Made by a program: the position numbers and the translations under genes. Below, piece by piece: positions 1-5,724 of a stretch of 5,867 bases of DNA. The notes under the pieces are model-generated. The model saw nothing but the letters and a program-made list of their open reading frames with translations. It was not told the DNA's origin and searched no databases. Every line of letters starts with the position of its first letter. Position 1 is the stretch's first letter. The stretch spans positions 1-5,867 of the forward strand of contig QGUS01000115.1 of NCBI GenBank assembly GCA_003242515.1, in the 5' to 3' direction. Origin of the DNA: Actinomycetota bacterium. Its GTDB lineage: Bacteria; Actinomycetota; Acidimicrobiia; Spongiisociales; ZC4RG35.

Positions 1-1047
1 GCCTTGGGGAGCCCGGCGGTGTGGCTGTTCAGCGGCGGCACCACCGGGCTCCCCAAGGCCGTCCCGCAGCCGCACCGCAGCCTGGTGAACACCACCCGGC
101 TCTACGGACAGGGCGCCCTCGGCCTGCAGCCCGACGACGTCACCATCGCCGTCCCGAAGCTCTACTTCGGTTACGCCACGGGCTCGAACCTGCTGTTCCC
201 GTTCTCCGTCGGCGCCTCGTGCGTGCTCTTCGCCGGGCCGCCCACGCCCGAGGCCCTGTTCGACCGGATCGAGAAGCACCGGGCAACGGTTCTGATCAAC
301 GTCCCGTCGGCCATCAACCAGATGGTCAACCACCCGGACGCCTCCCGGCGCGACCTCTCGTCCCTGCGGTTCGCCACCTCCGCCGGGGAGGCGCTCCCCG
401 AGACCCTCTACCACCGGTGGAAGGACACCTTCGGGGTGGAGCTGCTCGATGGCCTGGGCACCGCCGAGATGTGGCACATCTTCATCTCCAACACCCTGGG
501 CGACGTGAAGCCCGGGACCCTGGGCAGGGTGGTCCCCGGCTACGAGATCAAGGCGTGCGACGACGACGGCAACGAGGTCCCGCCGGGCGAGCCGGGACGC
601 CTCTGGGTGAAGGGGGAGTCCCTCGGTCTCGGCTACTGGGGCGACCCCGAGCGCACGGCCGACGCCTTCCGCCCGCCATGGTTCGTGGGCGGCGACCTCG
701 TCTCGATCGACGAGGACGGATACGTCACCCACCGGGGGCGTGCCGACGACGCCATCAAGGTGAAGGGGAAGTGGTTCCGGCCCCAGGAGCTGGAGTCCGT
801 GCTGCTCGACCACCCCGCGGTGCAGGCATGCGCCGTGGTGGCGGTGGAGGACGGGGCGGGGCTCAACCGCCCCGTGGCCTTCGTGGTCCGCTCCGGCGAG
901 GTGGACGAGCAGGAGCTGATCAACTGGTCCCTCGCCCGCCTCGAGGCGTACAAGCACCCCCGCCGGGTCTACTTCGTCGACGACCTGCCCAAGACCCACC
1001 TGGGCAAGGTCGACCGCGGCGCGCTCAAGCGCCAGGCCGCTTCGTGA
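1..1047 (+). CDS. Benzoate-CoA ligase-type acyl-CoA synthetase, 5' end missing
   Basis: AMP-forming acyl-CoA ligase that would activate an aromatic or other carboxylic acid to its CoA thioester through an acyl-adenylate. The frame is open from base 1, so the gene begins outside the window; 348 residues are present, and about 170 are missing if it has the usual ~520. Counting from codon 1, the ATP-binding P-loop is at residues 11-19 (SGGTTGLPK). The A5 motif GTAEMWHIFIS starts near residue 153 and resembles benzoate-CoA ligases. The ribose-binding GDL aspartate is D232, the hinge region RGRADDAIKVKGKW spans about 245-258, and the adenylation lysine is K336 in KTHLGKVDR. The P-loop ends PKA where PKG is usual. 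Family assignment is firm; the substrate cannot be told, because much of the acid pocket lies in the missing part. Alternatives are 2-aminobenzoate- or other aryl-CoA ligases. No aromatic-degradation neighbour is visible. Confidence 0.9.
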   Translation, partial: ALGSPAVWLFSGGTTGLPKAVPQPHRSLVNTTRLYGQGALGLQPDDVTIAVPKLYFGYATGSNLLFPFSVGASCVLFAGPPTPEALFDRIEKHRATVLINVPSAINQMVNHPDASRRDLSSLRFATSAGEALPETLYHRWKDTFGVELLDGLGTAEMWHIFISNTLGDVKPGTLGRVVPGYEIKACDDDGNEVPPGEPGRLWVKGESLGLGYWGDPERTADAFRPPWFVGGDLVSIDEDGYVTHRGRADDAIKVKGKWFRPQELESVLLDHPAVQACAVVAVEDGAGLNRPVAFVVRSGEVDEQELINWSLARLEAYKHPRRVYFVDDLPKTHLGKVDRGALKRQAAS

Positions 1048-1147
1048 GGATCACCGTCGCCCCGCGTTGAAGAACGGGCCGATCGGGCCGGATCGATCAC
1101 GGGCCGCCCATGTGTTCCCGGACCGACATGGCGTCAGCACGGCCGGA

Positions 1148-1153
1148 TAGCAT
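1148..1153 (+). promoter_or_regulatory. Putative -10 box of the dinB promoter
   Basis: TAGCAT fits the actinobacterial TANNNT -10 pattern and ends seven bases before the dinB ATG. Transcription would therefore start at or next to the A of the start codon, giving a leaderless mRNA. A weak -35 candidate, CCGACA at 1123-1128, lies 19 bases upstream. The box overlaps the left edge of the LexA-type operator. This is inference from pattern and spacing. Confidence 0.5.
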
Positions 1154-1170
1154 CGAACGCATGTTCGATG
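1151..1170. promoter_or_regulatory. LexA-type SOS operator over the dinB start codon
   Basis: CATCGAACGCATGTTCGATG is an inverted repeat with perfect 8-base arms (CATCGAAC / GTTCGATG) around a 4-base spacer. Its core is TCGAAC-N4-GTTCGA, the known operator form for LexA of Actinobacteria and other Gram-positive-type lineages. It overlaps the putative -10 box on its left. On its right it covers the dinB start codon, so the first three codons (Met-Phe-Asp) are operator sequence. Bound LexA would block RNA polymerase, and RecA-triggered LexA self-cleavage after DNA damage would release it. The match and its position ahead of a translesion polymerase are strong evidence; binding itself is inferred. 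Confidence 0.88.
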
Positions 1171-2378
1171 AGCCGGCGATCCTGCACGCCGACCTGGACG
1201 CGTTCTACGCCTCGGTGGAGCAGATGCTGGACCCGCGGCTCCGCGGGAGACCCGTCCTGGTCGGGGGAGGGATCGTCGTGGCCGCCTCCTACGAGGCCCG
1301 GGCGTGCGGCGTGAAGGCGCCGATGGCGCTGCGGGACGCCCTGCAGCTCTGCCCCGACGCCGTCGTCGTGGAGGGGCACTTCGAGAAGTACCTGGAGCTG
1401 TCCGGGCAGGTCATGGAGATCCTCGAGTCGGCCACCCCCGCGGTGGAGCAGATCTCCGTCGACGAGGCCTTCCTCGACGTCTCGGGCAGCGTCCACCTGC
1501 TCGGCAGGCCGTCGGAGATCGGGCGGCGGTTGCGGCGGCGGGTGCGTGAGGAACTGGGTCTGCCGCTCTCCATCGGCATCGCCTCCACGAAGTTCCTGGC
1601 CAAGATCGCCTCCGCCCGGGCCAAGCCCGACGGTCTCCTCGTCGTCCCGCTCGGCCGAGAGCTGGAGTTCCTCCACCGGTTGCCGGTCGAGGCCATGTGG
1701 GGAGTGGGGAAGGTGACCTCCAGGAAGCTCCGGCGCCTGGGCATCGGGACGGTCGGCGACCTGTCCCGGGTCGGTCCCCGCCCGCTCGTCCCGGTCCTCG
1801 GCCCGTACGCCGCCCACCGCCTCACCGCCCTCGCCGACAACCGGGACCCGAGGCCGGTGCAGGTCGGGCGGCGGGCGGGGAGCGTCGGGAGCCAGACCGC
1901 CTTGGGCCGGGGGCTCGACGAGTTGGAGGAGATGCGCACCGTCGTTCTCGGCATCGCCGACCGGATCGGCCGGCGCCTGCGGGCCAGGGGGAGGGCCGGC
2001 ACCACCCTCCACCTGCGGGTCCGCTACCCGGGCCCCCGGATCGTCTCCCGGTCGTCACGACTCCCCGGCCCAACGGCATCCACGGCCACCATCGCCGAGG
2101 TCGGGATGGCCCTCCTCGGAAGGGCCCTCGAGCAGTCCCGCGGAGATCCGGTGACCCTGATCGGGATGTCGGTGTCTGGCCTGCAGACCGACGACGTCCT
2201 CCAGCTGGCCCTCGACCTCGACGGCGGCGGGCCGCCGGGTACCACCCTGGACCGGAAGCGCCGGTCGCTGGACGCATCGGTGGACGCGGTCAGGGAGCGC
2301 TTCGGGAGGGGACTGCTGAAGCTGGGACGCACGGGCAGGGGAGACGACGCCTTCCGGCGACTCTCCGAGAAGGACTAG
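1161..2378 (+). CDS. dinB: DNA polymerase IV (Y-family translesion polymerase)
   Basis: Error-prone polymerase that copies past damaged template bases, loaded by the beta sliding clamp. The product has 405 residues. Catalytic metal ligands are D11 in HADLDAFYASVEQ and D101/E102 in QISVDEAFLDV, with Y16 at the steric-gate position. The palm motif SIGIASTKFLAKIAS is at 137-151 and a helix-hairpin-helix thumb is near 175-201. The little finger follows, and QLALDL near 348 sits where the clamp-binding peptide is expected in this family. In-frame ATGs at 1110 and 1128 exist, but they add non-conserved residues, have no ribosome-binding site and lie upstream of the likely promoter, so ATG 1161 is preferred. 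A LexA-type operator overlies this start, implying SOS induction. The gene looks intact. It faces the acyltransferase gene and overlaps it by four bases at the stop codons. Confidence 0.95.
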   Translation: MFDEPAILHADLDAFYASVEQMLDPRLRGRPVLVGGGIVVAASYEARACGVKAPMALRDALQLCPDAVVVEGHFEKYLELSGQVMEILESATPAVEQISVDEAFLDVSGSVHLLGRPSEIGRRLRRRVREELGLPLSIGIASTKFLAKIASARAKPDGLLVVPLGRELEFLHRLPVEAMWGVGKVTSRKLRRLGIGTVGDLSRVGPRPLVPVLGPYAAHRLTALADNRDPRPVQVGRRAGSVGSQTALGRGLDELEEMRTVVLGIADRIGRRLRARGRAGTTLHLRVRYPGPRIVSRSSRLPGPTASTATIAEVGMALLGRALEQSRGDPVTLIGMSVSGLQTDDVLQLALDLDGGGPPGTTLDRKRRSLDASVDAVRERFGRGLLKLGRTGRGDDAFRRLSEKD

Positions 2379-2387
2379 TCCTCCTCG
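2366..2387. repeat. Palindrome centred on two overlapping stop codons
   Basis: Arms CGAGAAGGA and TCCTCCTCG flank the loop CTAG. The central 12 bases (2371-2382) form a perfect palindrome, and one mismatch follows outward; on the minus-strand RNA that mismatch would be a G-U wobble. The CTAG centre supplies both the dinB stop (TAG, plus strand) and the acyltransferase stop (TAG, minus strand). It could act as a bidirectional terminator or transcription pause where the two genes meet, but neither side has a run of T, so it is not a classical intrinsic terminator. Confidence 0.45.
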
Positions 2388-2941
2388 TTCACCCGGATCG
2401 GGCCCTGGCCCTGGGGCCTGCGGCCGGTGGCGCCCGCGTAGGCGGTGCGGATGCGGTCCATGAAGGCGTTCACGTCACCCTCGAACCGGACCGGGTCGGC
2501 GAGCCGGATCGTCTTCCGGCCGAAGTCCAGCACCCCGGGCACCACCGGGACGCCGGCCGCCTTCGCGATGGCGATGAAGCCCGACTTCCACTTCTCGGCG
2601 GAGCCCCGGGTGCCCTCGGGGGCGAGCACCAGGACCATGCGCTCCGCCCCGGCGAACTCCTCGACCACCTGCCCGACCACACCGCCCGGCTTCCTCCGGT
2701 CCACCGGGATGCCGCCCAGGGCCCGGAAGAAGATCCCGAACGGCCAGCGGAACAGCGAGTGCTTCCCGAGGTAGCGGGGCCGGATCCGGAAGGCTCCCAT
2801 GGCGGCCATGAAAGCGAGGAAGTCCCAGTTGGACGTGTGCGGCGCCCCGATCACGATCACCTTGGGGTCGGGGGGAAGTCCCCCCTCGAACCTCCAGCCG
2901 AGGAGGCGGAAGATCCGATAGACGATGCGGTTCAGGATCAC
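2375..2941 (-). CDS. Small PlsC-type lysophospholipid acyltransferase
   Basis: Probable membrane-associated acyltransferase that moves an acyl chain onto a glycerolipid or a related acceptor, as in phosphatidic acid synthesis. The product has 188 residues, short for the family but typical of its compact branch. The catalytic HX4D motif is H35-D40 (HTSNWD). GGIPVDRR at 76-83 matches block II, and APEGTRG at 107-113 is the block III glycerol-phosphate-binding motif. The GTG start at 2941 shares four bases (GTGA) with the stop of the preceding membrane-protein gene and has no Shine-Dalgarno sequence of its own, so translation is probably coupled. The reading frame stays open far upstream, but that part is an out-of-frame shadow of the preceding gene. 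It is the last gene of the operon and ends on the CTAG shared with dinB. The family is clear; whether it uses lysophosphatidate or another acceptor is not. Confidence 0.88.
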   Translation of the reverse strand: MILNRIVYRIFRLLGWRFEGGLPPDPKVIVIGAPHTSNWDFLAFMAAMGAFRIRPRYLGKHSLFRWPFGIFFRALGGIPVDRRKPGGVVGQVVEEFAGAERMVLVLAPEGTRGSAEKWKSGFIAIAKAAGVPVVPGVLDFGRKTIRLADPVRFEGDVNAFMDRIRTAYAGATGRRPQGQGPIRVNEED

Positions 2942-4587
2942 CGCGGGCGGAGGTGAGCGACCCGGAAGCCGCTCTCGTCGACCCAGACCACCGCGGAGCG
3001 GTTGCCCACGGCGGCCACGATCTCGTCTGCCATCTCGTCGCTGACCACGCCGAGGTCGTCGTCCCTGTAGATCACCCGCATCCGCGCCTGGCGCGGGAAC
3101 CTCCCGGCGAGCATGCCGGGATGGGAGGCGACCACCGTCACCTCGAATGGCGCGATCCCCGCGTCCTCGTCGGCGAAGAGCCTCCGGTCCCCGGCGTAGG
3201 TGCGGAGGAGGTGGAACGCCGCGCCGGCGGAGAAGATCACCAGGGCGAGCACCGTGAGGGTGGAGCCGGTGAGCTCTGCGTCGAGGAGCAGCGCCTGGAA
3301 GAGCTGGACGAGCAGGAAGATCAGGGCGACGGCGGCGGTGACCGCGGTGATGACGCCCGTGATCAGCAGGTACAGCCGACGGGGCGTCGTGGGAGCCTCC
3401 TCGACCCTCGGGGCGCTCCGGGAGCGGTTCCAGTTCCGCCACCACAGTCCCAGGGCCGCCAGCGAGCCCGCCATGTACATGACGACCGTCTCGCCGCTGG
3501 CGCCGACGGTCCAGCCGCCACGGGTGGCCGCCGTGTCGACCAGGAGGGTGAGGAACGTGATCAGCCCCATGACCCCGAACGCGGCCAACGCCAGCTCGTA
3601 GAAGCGGACGGTGTCCGTCCTCTCCCTCCCGAGCACCATCCGGTGGTGCTGCCAGAACCCGGCGGCGGTGATCGCGATGGCCAGGGTGCCGGGGAGGAAC
3701 CCGAAGTGGGTGCGCGCCCGCTCGTCCACCTGGCCGAGGAGGAAGGCGAGCGTCGAACCGACCGCGTAGGTGGCTGCCCCGACCAGGGTCAGCATCGAGA
3801 TGGTGGAGACGACGATCGCCCAGGCCCGGCGCACCGGGCCGTGACCGTCCCTCCAGCGGTAGAGCCAGCGGTGCCACCACACCGGGAGGCCGGCGAGGAT
3901 GAAGGCGAGCGACTCCAGCACGCCCGGGCCGATCCCGGGCAGGCTGCCCACGAGCGACCCGTAGAGGGCGACCAGCCCCTCGTAGAGCACGGACCCCACG
4001 CCCCAGGCGACGGGGATCATTCCGATGGCCGCGCCCACGGTGCGCGGGAGCTCCAGTGCGCCGGGTGCCGGGCGGGTGTCGCGGATCGCGTACTCGTGGA
4101 AGACGACGGTCAGGCCATACACCACCACATCGGTCCAGAAGGCCTGGCCCGAGCCGGTGAGGATCCTCGACAGCAGCTGGGTCAGGGCCACCACGAACGC
4201 GGTCACGAAGACCGCCTCGACGAGGGTCAGGTAGAGGGCCCAACCGCCCATGCTCTCGCCGCGAAGGCGCTTGCGGCGCTGGCGGTTCCAGAGGACGACC
4301 GTCACCGGGCCGGACACGGCCATGGCGGCCAGCGCGCTGGCCACCTGCCTCTCGGGGGCGAACACGAAACCATCCGAGGGGAATGCGACCCTGCCCAGGG
4401 ACGCCAGGTAGAAGACGAAGACCATCACCGCAGCGGCGAGCAGCAGGTAGGTGATCACGTCCGCCCCGGCGGAGACATCGTCGCCACGCGCCTCCGGGCG
4501 GGAGCGCCGGCCGATGGCGGAGACGGCGAAGACGATGGCGGCCACGACCCCGATCAGTACGACGGCGAGGATGAGGAACGCGGTCAT
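2938..4587 (-). CDS. Six-repeat polytopic membrane protein, DUF5671-like
   Basis: Integral membrane protein of 549 residues, function unknown. A first helix (about residues 3-24) is followed by an arginine-rich stretch. Six units of two predicted helices then follow, at about 43-108, 114-172, 179-246, 252-322, 325-390 and 402-468. Most close with an aromatic or histidine cluster and then basic residues, for example VWWHRW, GFWQHH, GLWWRNW and AAFHLL. The positive-inside rule puts the unit ends and the C-terminal soluble domain (about 475-549) in the cytoplasm, giving roughly 13 helices. The pattern recalls DUF5671, assigned from memory of the family and not by a search. ATG 4587 overlaps the stop of the upstream gene (ATGA), and its own stop overlaps the acyltransferase start (GTGA), so it is the middle gene of a coupled operon. 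No catalytic motif is evident. A transporter, sensor or scaffold role would be a guess. Confidence 0.85.
   Translation of the reverse strand: MTAFLILAVVLIGVVAAIVFAVSAIGRRSRPEARGDDVSAGADVITYLLLAAAVMVFVFYLASLGRVAFPSDGFVFAPERQVASALAAMAVSGPVTVVLWNRQRRKRLRGESMGGWALYLTLVEAVFVTAFVVALTQLLSRILTGSGQAFWTDVVVYGLTVVFHEYAIRDTRPAPGALELPRTVGAAIGMIPVAWGVGSVLYEGLVALYGSLVGSLPGIGPGVLESLAFILAGLPVWWHRWLYRWRDGHGPVRRAWAIVVSTISMLTLVGAATYAVGSTLAFLLGQVDERARTHFGFLPGTLAIAITAAGFWQHHRMVLGRERTDTVRFYELALAAFGVMGLITFLTLLVDTAATRGGWTVGASGETVVMYMAGSLAALGLWWRNWNRSRSAPRVEEAPTTPRRLYLLITGVITAVTAAVALIFLLVQLFQALLLDAELTGSTLTVLALVIFSAGAAFHLLRTYAGDRRLFADEDAGIAPFEVTVVASHPGMLAGRFPRQARMRVIYRDDDLGVVSDEMADEIVAAVGNRSAVVWVDESGFRVAHLRPR
3184..4461 (-). 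repeat. Region encoding six internal two-helix repeats
   Basis: Within the membrane-protein gene, residues 43-468 divide into six diverged copies of about 60-70 residues. Each has a first helix often preceded by basic residues or a tyrosine (VRFY, RRLY), a polar loop, and a second helix ending in Trp, Phe or His followed by Arg/Lys. The copies are related only at the protein level; no DNA-level repeat is seen, so the duplications are old. Unit borders are read by eye and may shift by several residues. Confidence 0.6.
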
Positions 4588-5027
4588 CGGCAGGAGTCCC
4601 AGTAGATGGGCCAGGGGTTGCCGGTCACGTACCAGAACCCGTCACGCTGCACCATGTCGAAGTCCTCGTGCTGCGAATAGGAGCCCAGGCCCTGGCCGAA
4701 CCGGAACTCCATGCGGACGGTGGCCCTGCCGTTCCGCTCGTTCGTGTCCAGATGGATCGCGGTGAAGGGGTTCGTGAACCCCACCGAACGGTCGATGTCG
4801 TCGGCGGTGCATCCCGCGAAGCTCTCGGGGTCGAGGAAGCGCAGGGCCTGGTCGTAGTCCGAGTCGGCGATCCCCTCGAGATAGAGGTGGAGGGCCCCTT
4901 CCGGGGTCATCGGGTCCGGGTTGCCCTCGCCCCTGAGCAGGGCGACCGCGCCGAGGACCACCACCAGCACGGCTAGGGCCACCGGCGCCGCCCAGTGGGG
5001 GATGCGGGGCGTCTGGTTGTCGCTCAC
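4584..5027 (-). CDS. Membrane-anchored small protein, possible NTF2-like fold
   Basis: Not recognised as a named family. The product has 147 residues: a short cytoplasmic start, one hydrophobic helix (about 13-31, an uncleaved anchor with no lipobox cysteine), then an exported domain of about 115 residues. That domain opens with a helix of the type GALHLYLEGIADSDYDQALRFLDP and ends in strands and a WPIYWDSC tail, which suggests the NTF2-like/DUF4878 group. C73 and C146 could form a disulfide outside the cell. The GTG start at 5027 is chosen because the sequence further upstream in frame is the antisense of purN and because a -10 box lies six bases before it. It is the first gene of the operon, and its stop overlaps the next start as ATGA. 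A role as accessory subunit or sensor for the membrane protein is inference. Confidence 0.75.
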   Translation of the reverse strand: MSDNQTPRIPHWAAPVALAVLVVVLGAVALLRGEGNPDPMTPEGALHLYLEGIADSDYDQALRFLDPESFAGCTADDIDRSVGFTNPFTAIHLDTNERNGRATVRMEFRFGQGLGSYSQHEDFDMVQRDGFWYVTGNPWPIYWDSCR

Positions 5028-5033
5028 GTCATG

Positions 5034-5039
5034 AGAGTA
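5034..5039 (-). promoter_or_regulatory. Putative -10 box of the three-gene operon
   Basis: On the minus strand this reads TACTCT (TANNNT pattern), followed by six bases and then the GTG start. The spacing predicts transcription beginning at or beside the start codon, so the mRNA would be leaderless; no Shine-Dalgarno sequence is present. No convincing -35 is seen. A GGAAC element lies further upstream, but its pairing with an ECF-type -10 is not persuasive. Confidence 0.45.
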
Positions 5040-5098
5040 GATGTCTCGAGGGTGCCGAACGGTTCCAGACGGCCGGATGTGGCCACCGGCGCGGTCTC

Positions 5099-5104
5099 TA
5101 CACT
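5099..5104 (+). promoter_or_regulatory. Putative -10 box of the purN-purH promoter
   Basis: TACACT fits the TANNNT pattern and would start transcription near 5111, leaving a leader of about 20 bases that includes the GGGAGGG before purN. No clear -35 is seen. It lies in the 103-base region shared with the divergent membrane operon. Confidence 0.4.
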
Positions 5105-5123
5105 CCCGCCCGGACGCCACCCC

Positions 5124-5130
5124 GGGAGGG
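5124..5130 (+). promoter_or_regulatory. purN: Shine-Dalgarno-like GGGAGGG abutting purN
   Basis: GGGAGGG could pair with the 3' end of 16S rRNA, but it touches the ATG with no spacer, where 5-9 bases is usual. It is the only purine-rich element before the conserved start. It may act weakly or be chance in this GC-rich sequence. Confidence 0.35.
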
Positions 5131-5724
5131 ATGATCGACATCGCAGTGCTCGCATCGGGAACGGGCACCAACCTCGCAGCCCTGCTCGCCCGACCTGAGG
5201 TGCGCGACAGGATCCGCCTCGTCCTGTCCGACCGACCCGGTGCCGGCGCCCTCGACCTGGCCCGCGGCGCCGGGGTCGACGCGAAGGTGATCCGCTTCTC
5301 CGACCATCCCGACAGGTCCTCCTTCTCCATCGCCCTCGCCGACGCCATCGAGGAGGCCGGGGCGAAGGGGGTGGTCCTGGCGGGGTTCATGCGCATCCTG
5401 TCGCCGGCGTTCGTCGCCCGGTTCCCGGGCCGGATCCTCAACATCCATCCGTCGCTGCTGCCCGCCTTCCCCGGTGCCCGTGCCGTCGAGTCGGCCCTGG
5501 AGGCCGGTGTGGCCGTCACCGGGGTGACGGTCCACTTCGTCGACGAAGAGGTCGATCACGGCCCGATCGTCGTCCAGGAGGAGGTGCCGGTCCTCTCCGG
5601 CGACGACCCGTCGACGCTCCACGCCCGGATCAAGGAGGTGGAGCACCGCGTGTACCCGGAGATCGTGTCCGCGTTCGTCTCGGGACGGCTCCGTCTAGAG
5701 GGGGAGAGGGTGATATGGGGATGA
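5131..5724 (+). CDS. purN: Phosphoribosylglycinamide formyltransferase (GAR transformylase)
   Basis: Third step of de novo purine synthesis: transfers the formyl group of 10-formyltetrahydrofolate to GAR, giving FGAR, in the cytoplasm. The product has 197 residues, slightly shorter than the E. coli enzyme (212). The phosphate-binding loop is SGTGTN at 9-14. The formyl-transfer residues are N104 and H106 in ILNIHPSLLPAFPG, and D142 in VHFVDEEVDHGPIV. An upstream in-frame start at 5041 would add 30 residues without family likeness and would precede the likely promoter, so ATG 5131, which begins at the first beta strand (IDIAVLASG), is preferred. The stop overlaps an ATG of purH (ATGA), so the two genes are probably co-transcribed and coupled. 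No purine riboswitch is visible in the short leader. Confidence 0.95.
   Translation: MIDIAVLASGTGTNLAALLARPEVRDRIRLVLSDRPGAGALDLARGAGVDAKVIRFSDHPDRSSFSIALADAIEEAGAKGVVLAGFMRILSPAFVARFPGRILNIHPSLLPAFPGARAVESALEAGVAVTGVTVHFVDEEVDHGPIVVQEEVPVLSGDDPSTLHARIKEVEHRVYPEIVSAFVSGRLRLEGERVIWG

Noticed and set aside
1075..1105. Three CGGGCC copies and short GATCG/CGATC arms between the ligase gene and dinB, considered as a terminator or operator array
   Set aside because: The arms are only five bases with no T run, and six-base GC repeats are expected by chance in such sequence.
1110..1160. Earlier in-frame dinB starts at 1110 and 1128
   Set aside because: They lack ribosome-binding sequence, add residues not seen in the family and lie upstream of the predicted transcription start. 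They would also place the operator inside the gene.
1697..2956. A 419-codon plus-strand frame running from dinB into the acyltransferase region
   Set aside because: It overlaps two well-supported genes in other frames, and its product is a Pro/Arg/Gly-rich shadow.
2942..4243. Upstream extension of the acyltransferase frame to 622 residues
   Set aside because: The added part is Arg/Pro/Gly-rich, lies out of frame inside the membrane-protein gene and lacks family likeness. The GTG at 2941 gives a complete short acyltransferase.
2953..4605. A 550-codon open frame on the plus strand opposite the membrane-protein gene
   Set aside because: Its product is a low-complexity mix of Gly, Arg, His, Asp and Glu with no motif. 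The minus-strand frame encodes clear helices and repeats, and long antisense frames are common at this GC content.
5057..5065. GAAC-G-GTTC in the purN upstream region as a second LexA site
   Set aside because: The half-sites are one base apart instead of four and lack the flanking TC/GA bases, so it does not fit the operator form seen at dinB.
5041..5130. Upstream in-frame extension of purN by 30 residues
   Set aside because: The extra residues do not resemble PurN and cover the divergent promoter region. The conserved first strand begins right after ATG 5131.
5028..5519. Upstream extension of the small anchored protein to 311 residues
   Set aside because: The added part is the antisense of purN and would hide the membrane anchor in mid-protein. 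The GTG at 5027 has a well-placed -10 box.
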